Origin: Porphyrobacter sp.
Lineage (GTDB): Bacteria; Pseudomonadota; Alphaproteobacteria; Sphingomonadales; Sphingomonadaceae
Assembly (NCBI GenBank): GCA_021732945.1
Contig: JAKFWB010000268.1
Location: 1 to 5,418, forward strand
Direction: 5' to 3'
DNA length: 5,418 bases
Numbering within the stretch: the first letter of the stretch is position 1; each line of letters opens with the position of its first letter. Made by a program: the position numbers and the translations under genes. The notes under the pieces are model-generated. The model was not told the DNA's origin and made no database searches. It saw only the letters and a program-made list of their open reading frames with translations. Shown here one piece after another: positions 1 to 5,418 of this stretch.

Positions 1-153
1 GATCCCTTTCGGACAAGCTGCGGCAAGGCATTGTCGCCGTCTCGTAGGGCGGGCGCCTTGGCAAAAACAATGTTTTGAGACATCTTATAGCATTGGTGGC
101 ACACAAACCACAAAGTGGCTCGCTTGATAAATTGTGTCCCAATGAGCATTTTA
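1..153. other. Left flank, no assignable gene
   Basis: I see no gene that can be named here. A plus-strand frame open from the window edge ends at a TAG at 45-47 and would encode a tail ending in DKLRQGIVAVS. It could be the last residues of an upstream gene, but 14 residues are too few to judge. An AT-rich inverted repeat (AAAAC, loop AAT, GTTTT) lies at 64-76. It is too weak in GC to be a convincing intrinsic terminator. Confidence 0.3.
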
Positions 154-182
154 TTGAAAATTGGAGGCTTGATGGCTATCAT
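154..182 (+). promoter_or_regulatory. Predicted sigma-70-type promoter of the toxin-antitoxin pair
   Basis: A -35 box TTGAAA (154-159) and a -10 box TATCAT (177-182) each match the consensus at five of six positions and are separated by exactly 17 bases. Transcription would start near 189, about 30 bases before the antitoxin ATG at 220. An imperfect inverted repeat (GAGG at 164-167 and GATG at 171-174, against CATCCTC at 180-186) overlaps the -10 box. That is where a VapBC complex could bind to repress its own operon, as is known for this family. The operator role is inference. Confidence 0.5.
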
Positions 183-219
183 CCTCGCATCGAGCAATCC
201 AGCTGGAGTGGGAGCCCAT

Positions 220-465
220 ATGACAGTCCAGGTCAACATCACGCCCAACGGCAGAATGAGTCTCCCCGCTGACATCCGGAAGCGGCTCGGGCTTGTGGGT
301 GGCGGCGCGGTCTATCTGGATGAGACGCCGGATGGTCTCGTGCTGCGAACAGCGGCACAGGCAGTGGCCCGCGCTCAGGCTTTGGCGAGGCAGTACACTG
401 AAGGAAACCCAGAAGCCTCAGTCGCGGCTTTTCTGTCCAAGCGCCGCGATGACAGCGGAGAGTGA
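220..465 (+). CDS. vapB: VapB-like antitoxin, AbrB/MazE fold
   Basis: Small antitoxin (81 aa) expected to bind and neutralise the adjoining PIN toxin and to repress the shared promoter. Residues 3-45 have the AbrB/SpoVT swapped-hairpin pattern: VNITPNGRMSLPADIRKRLGL, with the usual G-R-hydrophobic-x-hydrophobic-P-x-x-[IL]-R core, then VYLDETPDGLVLR. The C-terminal part (about 46-81) is helical and charged, suitable for wrapping around the toxin. I chose ATG 220 because GGGAG (210-214) stands 5 bases upstream and the AbrB fold begins at once. In-frame ATGs at 115 and 172 would add an unrelated leader. The one at 172 has GGAGG (163-167) in front but lies upstream of the predicted transcription start. 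The stop overlaps the toxin start. The family call is firm; the toxin-antitoxin role follows from the neighbour. Confidence 0.82.
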   Translation: MTVQVNITPNGRMSLPADIRKRLGLVGGGAVYLDETPDGLVLRTAAQAVARAQALARQYTEGNPEASVAAFLSKRRDDSGE

Positions 466-851
466 GCGAGATCGTACTGGACGCCTCCGCCCTCATCGCC
501 ATGCTGAAGGGAGAGAAGGGTGCCGACAAAGTGGCCGCGGCAATAGCAGGCGCCCGGATCTGCACCATCAACTATGCCGAGGTGGTCACCCACTTCATCC
601 ATCTTGGCATGCCCGAGCGCGAGGTCGACGCGATGCTCGATCCGCTGCCGATGACGATTGTGCCGACCGATAAGGCGATGGCGCAAATGGCCGGGCGATT
701 GCGGGCGGTCACTGCCGGTCACGGGCTATCGCTCGGCGACCGCTTCTGCCTTGCGCTGGCGCAACGTGACGGTCTTCCGGCATGGACCAGTGACCAGAGC
801 TGGAAGGCGGTAGCCGATGCCGTCAAAACCAAGGTCGTCGCTATTCGATGA
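462..851 (+). CDS. vapC: VapC-like PIN-domain ribonuclease toxin
   Basis: Encodes 129 aa, the usual length for VapC. PIN-domain toxins are Mg2+-dependent ribonucleases that cut tRNA or rRNA in the cytoplasm and stop growth when the antitoxin is lost. The acidic active-site set is visible: Asp7 in VLDASALIAML, Glu40 in NYAEVVTHF, Asp93 in LSLGDRFCLALA and Asp111 in PAWTSDQSW. The toxin therefore looks intact. Translation starts at GTG 462, whose GTGA shares four bases with the antitoxin stop. GGAG (457-460) is too close to the GTG to be a normal ribosome site, which suggests translational coupling from vapB. The RNA target cannot be read from the sequence. An IS66 transposase relic begins at the stop codon. 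Confidence 0.9.
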   Translation: MSEIVLDASALIAMLKGEKGADKVAAAIAGARICTINYAEVVTHFIHLGMPEREVDAMLDPLPMTIVPTDKAMAQMAGRLRAVTAGHGLSLGDRFCLALAQRDGLPAWTSDQSWKAVADAVKTKVVAIR

Positions 852-1060
852 TAGGTACCCGCCTCCTTGACAACGGACGCCCCTGCCTCACGAACAACGC
901 TGCCGAGCGCGCGCTCCGCTGCATCCCGCTCGGCCGCAAGGCCTGGCTGTTCTGTGGCTCAGATTGCGGCGGCCGTCCTGCCGCCATCATGGACACACTG
1001 ATCCAGACCTCCAGGCCGAACAGCCTTAGCAAGCCTCATACTAAACCGATAACATTCTAG
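848..1060 (+). pseudogene. IS66-family transposase (TnpC), C-terminal fragment
   Basis: A 70-codon open frame whose residues 4-57 read like the C-terminal catalytic end of IS66-type transposases: RLLDNGRPCLTNNAAERALR, then IPLGRKAWLFCGSD and AAIMDTLIQTSRPN. Glu20 in NNAAER is the likely last acidic residue of the DDE triad. The rest of the roughly 500-residue transposase is absent. The family's usual continuation, a stretch like NDVDPQAWLADVL, is also missing: similarity stops near base 1019 and about 13 unrelated codons follow. Some usually constant positions are altered (GGRPAAIMD where GGERAAIMY is typical). It is a non-functional relic. Its ATG overlaps the vapC stop as ATGA, probably an accident of the junction. 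No IS66 terminal repeat or tnpA/tnpB partner is visible. Confidence 0.8.
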
Positions 1061-1074
1061 CATCAGTTATAGCA

Positions 1075-1105
1075 TTGACTTTGGTTACGTTCTGTCGATT
1101 ATAGT
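1075..1105 (+). promoter_or_regulatory. Possible promoter for the RHS gene pair
   Basis: TTGACT (1075-1080) and TATAGT (1100-1105) each match the -35 and -10 consensus at five of six positions. The 19-base spacer is longer than the preferred 17. If used, it would give a leader of roughly 270 bases ahead of the gene at 1381. This is a sequence match only. Confidence 0.3.
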
Positions 1106-1154
1106 GACCGCTATGGCGCAATAGGGGTCGCTCTCTGTTGATCCGGTTTTTTTG

Positions 1155-1169
1155 CAGGCGCTGCGCCTG
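1155..1169. repeat. Perfect 15-base palindrome next to a T-tract
   Basis: CAGGCGC, a single central T, then GCGCCTG forms a perfect seven-base inverted repeat. A run of seven or more T's lies just 5' of it (1147-1153). For an intrinsic terminator the T's would have to follow the stem on the same strand, so neither strand fits. A dimeric-protein operator is possible. As an RNA, the one-base loop is too tight for the full stem to form. Confidence 0.45.
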
Positions 1170-1234
1170 AGATGATGATCTGTGCCTTAAGCCGACGCGC
1201 AAAGCTTTACCTTTGGTCGTGCTTGGTCAGCCTC

Positions 1235-1263
1235 TGCCGATGCTCGAGATCGGCAATAGCCGA
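1235..1263 (+). repeat. Two overlapping, mutually exclusive hairpins
   Basis: TGCCGAT (1235-1241) pairs with ATCGGCA (1249-1255) around a seven-base loop. Alternatively TCGGC (1250-1254) pairs with GCCGA (1259-1263) around AATA. Both use the TCGGC segment, so only one can form at a time. No T-tract follows, so it is not a terminator as it stands. It lies in the possible leader of the gene at 1381 and may be chance. Confidence 0.35.
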
Positions 1264-1368
1264 GCGTCCAAAATATTTCTGCTGGGTTTTATGGCGACCG
1301 GTTTTGAGTAGTGGGATTGAGGTTGGGCTGCTGTTCGTGATTTTCTTGGCTAAAGCATGCGAGTGGCG

Positions 1369-1375
1369 AGGGGAG
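1369..1375 (+). promoter_or_regulatory. Ribosome binding site that fixes the start at 1381
   Basis: AGGGGAG lies five bases before ATG 1381. The other in-frame ATG, at 1357, has no purine-rich site at the right distance and would place extra residues ahead of an otherwise standard signal peptide. Confidence 0.65.
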
Positions 1376-1380
1376 TTGTA

Positions 1381-2001
1381 ATGCGTCAGACGAGTATGCC
1401 TTCAGTTGCATTTACACTGGGCGTTCTGCTCATTACCGCGCACCTGCCCACTCGTGCCGACGCTCAGGAACTCACCACCTATGAGTATGACGCGCTTGGG
1501 CGGCTCGTGGGTACGGTCGATGCGAAAGCGCGGACCAATTACGACTACGATGATGCAGCCAACCGTGAGCGTGTGACGCAGCGCTTCTTGTTTCCCGTCA
1601 GTTGGCAGGCTGCGGCGCTGCCCCACGCCATCGGATATGCGGAAGCCGATGGCTGGGCAGCCAATGTGACAATGGGTGCGCAGCATATGACCTACGGTCC
1701 CTATACCACCGCCATTCCCGCAGGGTCGCATGTGGCTGTCTGGCGCGTGATGATCGACGTTGTGAATGGGGCCCCCGCCGACAACATCGTCACGATCGAT
1801 GTCTATGACGCGACCGCGGGGCAGGTCCTCGCCATTGAAACACTCGAAAGACGGCAATGGGTCAGCAATATGACTTATCAGGTGTTTGAAATTCCGTTCG
1901 AATTCGACGCATCACGGGTTGGTCATGCGATCGAGTTCCGCACCTTCTATCACTCAGGCGCATACGTCCGGGTGCAGAAGATCGGGTACTTCACGAAGTG
2001 A
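1381..2001 (+). CDS. Exported short YD-repeat protein with a C-terminal beta-sandwich domain
   Basis: Encodes 206 aa. Residues 1-28 are a Sec signal peptide: Arg2 near the start, hydrophobic core from about 9 to 22, cleavage probably after Ala-Asp-Ala (28). Directly after it comes a pair of RHS/YD motifs, TTYEYDALGRLVGTVD (32-47) and NYDYDDAANRERVT (53-66). Residues about 75-206 are rich in alternating beta strands (HMTYGPYTTAIPAG, VAVWRVMIDV, NIVTIDVYDA, YQVFEIPFEF, AIEFRTFYHSGAYVRVQKI). This pattern resembles galactose-binding or carbohydrate-binding jelly-roll domains; it is a fold-level inference and no sugar site can be assigned. Two YD motifs are far too few to form an RHS shell by themselves. 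The protein probably acts outside the inner membrane. It precedes a giant RHS gene by 158 bases on the same strand, with no obvious terminator between, so the two may be co-transcribed. It could also be a sorted-out tail fragment of an older RHS gene, but its own signal peptide and ribosome site argue against that. Confidence 0.75.
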   Translation: MRQTSMPSVAFTLGVLLITAHLPTRADAQELTTYEYDALGRLVGTVDAKARTNYDYDDAANRERVTQRFLFPVSWQAAALPHAIGYAEADGWAANVTMGAQHMTYGPYTTAIPAGSHVAVWRVMIDVVNGAPADNIVTIDVYDATAGQVLAIETLERRQWVSNMTYQVFEIPFEFDASRVGHAIEFRTFYHSGAYVRVQKIGYFTK

Positions 2002-2159
2002 AGCAGCAAACGTTCGGAAGAAGAGGCCGAAAGTTGATCAAGAGTGGTGGTGACATTCCGGTTCCTTGTGGCGTCTTGGTGATGGTCGCTATGATCGAGT
2101 GATAGCTGCAAAACTGTTGCCCAACGAAAAAATATGTATTTTGCTACAGGGGTTGCGCG
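2002..2159. other. Spacer between the two RHS-type genes
   Basis: No gene and no clear terminator hairpin are visible. TATGAT at 2090-2095 is a fair -10 box but lacks a good -35 partner. AGGGG at 2148-2152 is the ribosome site of the next gene, seven bases before its ATG. The stretch ending at 2160 is visibly AT-richer than the flanking genes. Confidence 0.4.
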
Positions 2160-5100
2160 ATGATTTGGAAAATCAGGACTTTTGCGCTGAGCGCCTTCTC
2201 ATTTTTCTCAATTTCCTCGCTGGCGGCGCAGGAGATCAAGCCGGTTGATGTTTATCAAGATCCCAACGGGATCGATCTTGTTAGCAACAATGTCAGCACG
2301 TCTCAGATTCCTGTACTTGCAATTCCTGCCGCTCCGGAGTTGGAATTTCAGGATCTTGCTGACTTCATTCCTCTCCTCGAAGTCGTAACCGGTGACCAAG
2401 TCGTTGAGTTTGATCCGAATATTTACTCGGTTTCGGCTGGCCGTTTAGGTTCGGATGTTTTCGCATATTGCGCGTCAGAAATGTGCCTTGCGTCCAACGG
2501 GACTGGAGGAATGCTCGTCAATACCGAGACACCGGGATCCACGAACCCTCCACAATTCTTCGGTTGCGAAGAATTCTGCCCGCGGCCGATTTATGTGTCG
2601 CTACCCGGCGACATACTCGGCCTTCGCGGCGTCACCTATCGCGCAGGTGATACTGGCAGGGCAATATACTTCAACATTGAGACGGAAATAGCTTCAGGCA
2701 CGCTTCCCCAGAGGGTCAAGAAATACCTAGCGGAGGAAATTAGAAATCCAGACGGGGTGGATCTGTCGATCCAATACCAGAGGCTCAGTATCGGGGGCAT
2801 TCTGCGTCATAGACCCGCAACGGTAACGTCGACGTCAGGCTATCAACTCAAATTCACTTATCTGACCAATGCATCCGATCTGAACTGGGGTGTTCTCTGG
2901 AAGGCAGAAATCGTCGCAATTTCAAATCCGACTCAGGTGCTAGCCTCCCACACTTATTCGGCAAACACTGTAACCGATCTTGCTGCCCGCGTATTCGAAT
3001 GCGTGTGCCAAATCGACATTTATCCGACGAGGCCAAAAGATCGCGGCAGCAGGATGCGGCTCCCCGGTGAAACCGACTACGCGTTCAGAACCTTTCGGCG
3101 GCAGGGAACCAATACCCGCACTGTGACCGCGGATGGAGTGACATTTCAGTACGCGTCCACACCAGATAACGACTGGTCGAACACAGATGATGCAATCCAC
3201 GACATCACTGTCACAGGCCCGAATGGATTTTACCAATTTATCGATGTCACTAACCTCCAGGCGACGACTGGCCAATTCGATCCCCCCCGCCGCAGAATCG
3301 AGTCCATCACAGACTCGCTCGACCGCGTAACAACCTATCAATATGGGCCTAACCAACGGCTGAAGGGTGTCACATACCTCGACGGCAATTCAGTTTCTTT
3401 GGTGTATGACAGCTTCGGAAATCTCGCATCGAGAACTGACATTCCGAAACCATCGTCCGGATTGTCTCCAATCACGCAATCCGCTTCATATTCGGGCGCA
3501 GGATGCGGTCTTGAAGGGTTCGATTGCTATTTACCAGCATGGACCCAGGACGGAAACGGCAATCGGACGGATTTTACATGGGGTTGGCCTGGTCTTCTGC
3601 TCACGCAGCTTGATCCGCCTCATGAAGGCGGCAAGCGTAGGAAGGTAAAGAACACATGGTCCGGGCTTGAGCCAATAAGCGGCGAAACCTGTCCGGCTCT
3701 CCTCCAATACGGCCTTCCAGGTTCACCCCAGTGCACCCCTCGTCTTCTGCGCGAGGAGATCTGTGAAACCGACACAAACGGGAATGAGCTGACTTGCGGC
3801 ACCGCCAGCTCCTTTGTGCGACAGTTTACGTATTTCCGCGCAACAAGCCTTCCAGAAAGCGTGACGGTGACTGATGGGGCGGGTAACGGCCCGCTCACCA
3901 CGATTTATTCCTATGACAATGCCGGCCGACAGCTGTCCGCCGACGGCCCACTGACAGGCAGCGATGATGCTGTCTACATGCGGTACGATGTCATCGGTCG
4001 CACGACATGGGAAATTGGGCCGAGAAGCGCCAATGGCCTGCGGCTTGCCAAGCGCTACACCTATCGTGACGCGGACGATCAGCTGACGAAGGTAGAGAAC
4101 GGGACGGTCACCAGTCCAACCGACACGGTTCTTGCGGTGCTCGATGAAGCCATCACTATTTACAATGCGCGCAGACTCCCGGTCGAGCAGCGGGTGGTGT
4201 CTGGGTTGACAACATACTCGGTCAGCCAGACCAGCTATGATGGCCTCAACCGCCCCGAGTGCACAGCTGTGCGGATGAACCCGGCAGCTTACAGTTCGCT
4301 TCCAGCCAGCGCCTGCACATTGGGCACTCAGGGCGCCCAGGGAGCTGACCGGATCACGCGGACCGTTTACGACGCAGCGGATCAGGTGTTGCAGATCAGA
4401 AAAGGCGTTGGCACCCCGATCGAGATTGCCGACGTCACTTATTCCTACACCCTCAACGGCAAGATTGCTCAGGTGGTCGATGCCAACGGCAACCGGGCCG
4501 AGCTGCGCTATGACGGGCACGACCGGCAAGCCTTCTGGGTCTTTCCCTCGAAGACCCGGCCGACCGCGTTCAATGGGGCAACCCCAGCCACGGCGCTCGC
4601 GACCGCAGGAGCACTCAACGAAGGTGACTTCGAGCAGTATTTTTATGATTCCAACGGAAACCGGACCCGCCTTCGCAAGCGGGACGGTCACGAGATCGTC
4701 TACGGCTATGACGCGCTCAACCGGGTCACGGTCAAGGATGTATGCGCTGATCCGCCCAGCCTGTCCGGCAGGGCATGCGCCGACCCTTCCTCGGTAAACC
4801 ACCGCGACGTGTTCTACGAATATGACCTGCGCGGCCTGCAGACCAAGGCGCGGTTCAGCAGCATCACAGGTGTAGGCATCACCTACGCTTACGACACGTT
4901 CGGCCGCCTGACGTCCGAGACGCAGAACACCGACGGGGTGAGCCGGACGGTTGCATCGCAATACGACGCCAATGGCCAACGCACACGGGTGACATATCCG
5001 GACGGCCAGTTCTTCACCTTCGACGTCGATGCCAGCAGCCGTGTGACCGGATTGCGCGACGGAACCAATGCGATTGGGAGCATCAGCTACGACAATCGCG

Positions 5101-5418
5101 GGCTGCCGACCCAGATGGCGTGGACCGCCGGGACCGCCAACGCCAACAGGCGCAGCTATGGCTATGATCCCGCTGGCCGCCTTAGCTCAATCGGGTTCGA
5201 TCTGCACGGCTCGGTGGGCGATGTTACCTGGGGCTATACCCGCAACCCGGCTTCACAGATCGTAAGCGAGGTCGAAAGCAACAGCAGCTACGCGTGGAAC
5301 GGGCACGTCAACCTGACCCGGGCCTACACCACCAACGGGCTCAACCAGTACCAGAGCGCAGGCAGCGCCGCATTCTGCTACGATGCCAACGGCAACCTCA
5401 CCGCCGATGGCGCCAGCG
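2160..5418 (+). CDS. Large exported RHS/YD-repeat protein, 3' end outside the window
   Basis: One frame is open from ATG 2160 to the window edge, 1086 complete codons with no stop. AGGGG (2148-2152) supports the start. Residues 1-23 are a Sec signal peptide ending near SSLAA. Residues about 24-370 match no domain I can name. They hold paired cysteines (104/109, 136/140, 281/283) and a GYQLKFTY stretch (228-235) that I recall from sphingomonad RHS proteins. YD/RHS repeats start near 390 (YD at 416, 585, 609, 693, 737, 784, 829, 850, 888, 911, 935, 977, 1002, 1074), with typical YDxxGR wording such as YDNAGR, YDTFGR and YDPAGR. More cysteines lie at 449, 456, 511, 525, 535 and 546. RHS repeats build a hollow beta shell that can enclose a C-terminal toxin or act as a surface protein. 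The signal peptide points to Sec export rather than loading on a type VI spike; no PAAR domain is present. The conserved end of the shell, the variable C-terminus and any immunity gene are beyond 5418, so the toxin role is unproven. Confidence 0.92.
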   Translation, partial: MIWKIRTFALSAFSFFSISSLAAQEIKPVDVYQDPNGIDLVSNNVSTSQIPVLAIPAAPELEFQDLADFIPLLEVVTGDQVVEFDPNIYSVSAGRLGSDVFAYCASEMCLASNGTGGMLVNTETPGSTNPPQFFGCEEFCPRPIYVSLPGDILGLRGVTYRAGDTGRAIYFNIETEIASGTLPQRVKKYLAEEIRNPDGVDLSIQYQRLSIGGILRHRPATVTSTSGYQLKFTYLTNASDLNWGVLWKAEIVAISNPTQVLASHTYSANTVTDLAARVFECVCQIDIYPTRPKDRGSRMRLPGETDYAFRTFRRQGTNTRTVTADGVTFQYASTPDNDWSNTDDAIHDITVTGPNGFYQFIDVTNLQATTGQFDPPRRRIESITDSLDRVTTYQYGPNQRLKGVTYLDGNSVSLVYDSFGNLASRTDIPKPSSGLSPITQSASYSGAGCGLEGFDCYLPAWTQDGNGNRTDFTWGWPGLLLTQLDPPHEGGKRRKVKNTWSGLEPISGETCPALLQYGLPGSPQCTPRLLREEICETDTNGNELTCGTASSFVRQFTYFRATSLPESVTVTDGAGNGPLTTIYSYDNAGRQLSADGPLTGSDDAVYMRYDVIGRTTWEIGPRSANGLRLAKRYTYRDADDQLTKVENGTVTSPTDTVLAVLDEAITIYNARRLPVEQRVVSGLTTYSVSQTSYDGLNRPECTAVRMNPAAYSSLPASACTLGTQGAQGADRITRTVYDAADQVLQIRKGVGTPIEIADVTYSYTLNGKIAQVVDANGNRAELRYDGHDRQAFWVFPSKTRPTAFNGATPATALATAGALNEGDFEQYFYDSNGNRTRLRKRDGHEIVYGYDALNRVTVKDVCADPPSLSGRACADPSSVNHRDVFYEYDLRGLQTKARFSSITGVGITYAYDTFGRLTSETQNTDGVSRTVASQYDANGQRTRVTYPDGQFFTFDVDASSRVTGLRDGTNAIGSISYDNRGLPTQMAWTAGTANANRRSYGYDPAGRLSSIGFDLHGSVGDVTWGYTRNPASQIVSEVESNSSYAWNGHVNLTRAYTTNGLNQYQSAGSAAFCYDANGNLTADGAS

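Larger units (their letters stand above)
1061..1380. other. Intergenic region or long 5' leader without a supported gene
   Basis: About 320 bases separate the IS66 relic from the next gene. Short frames exist (for example an ATG at 1172 running to 1381), but their products show no domain, no good ribosome site and a composition typical of chance. The stretch holds a candidate promoter, a perfect palindrome and two overlapping hairpins, listed separately. On the minus strand I also saw no recognisable coding sequence. Confidence 0.5.

Noticed and set aside
85..1077. Eleven-base direct repeat TTATAGCATTG at 85-95 and 1067-1077, flanking the vapBC-IS66 block
   Set aside because: A few 11-base repeats are expected by chance in 5.4 kb, and the match does not extend on either side, so it is not good evidence for a target-site duplication or attachment sites.
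1147..1169. T-tract plus palindrome as a terminator
   Set aside because: The T's precede the stem on the plus strand and become A's after the stem on the minus strand, so neither orientation gives an intrinsic terminator.
1172..1381. Plus-strand open frame of 69 codons ahead of the short YD gene
   Set aside because: No good ribosome site, no domain, odd Cys/Trp/Arg-rich content, and another frame across the same bases looks equally protein-like. Most likely chance.
1402..1857. Minus-strand open frame of 151 codons
   Set aside because: Antisense to the gene at 1381, which has a signal peptide, YD motifs and a good ribosome site.
2066..2248. Plus-strand open frame overlapping the start of the large RHS gene
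   Set aside because: It runs out of frame through the RHS signal peptide coding region and shows no domain.
2940..3356. Minus-strand open frame of 138 codons
   Set aside because: Antisense to the intact RHS frame, with no domain or clear ribosome site.
3723..4979. Long minus-strand open frame of 418 codons
   Set aside because: It lies wholly antisense to the RHS gene, has no recognisable domain, and is the usual mirror frame of high-GC coding sequence with repeated YD codons.
2160..5418. Type VI secretion-linked Rhs effector
   Set aside because: The protein begins with a Sec signal peptide and shows no PAAR domain in the visible part; no VgrG or Hcp gene is in the window.

Overview
The window looks like accessory DNA from an alphaproteobacterium, most likely a sphingomonad. 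This rests on the high-GC coding style and on the large RHS protein at the right, whose wording (for example the RPECTAVRMNP and SLPASACTLGTQG stretches) matches secreted RHS proteins I remember from Sphingomonadales. That assignment is from memory, not from a search.

Left part (1-1060): a compact type II toxin-antitoxin pair. An AbrB-fold antitoxin (vapB-like, 220-465) overlaps a PIN-domain ribonuclease toxin (vapC-like, 462-851) by four bases, behind a well-formed promoter at 154-182. Directly against the toxin stop codon lies a fragment of the C-terminal end of an IS66-family transposase (848-1060), a dead relic that marks past IS activity.

Middle (1061-1380): about 320 bases without a convincing gene. 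It holds a possible promoter, a perfect 15-base palindrome, and two overlapping, mutually exclusive small hairpins. It may be a long leader of the next gene.

Right part (1381-5418): two exported RHS-type proteins on the same strand. The first (1381-2001, 206 aa) has a signal peptide, one pair of YD motifs and a predicted beta-sandwich, lectin-like C-terminal domain. The second starts at 2160 and stays open to the window edge (at least 1086 codons). It has a signal peptide, a divergent cysteine-containing N-terminal region of about 370 residues, then a long series of YD repeats. Its C-terminal end, where a variable toxin domain would sit in polymorphic-toxin relatives, lies outside the window.

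The most interesting hypothesis is that the short YD/beta-sandwich protein is a partner of the giant RHS shell. The toxin-antitoxin and IS66 remnant suggest this is a mobile or recombining locus. Nothing here proves a wholly new system.
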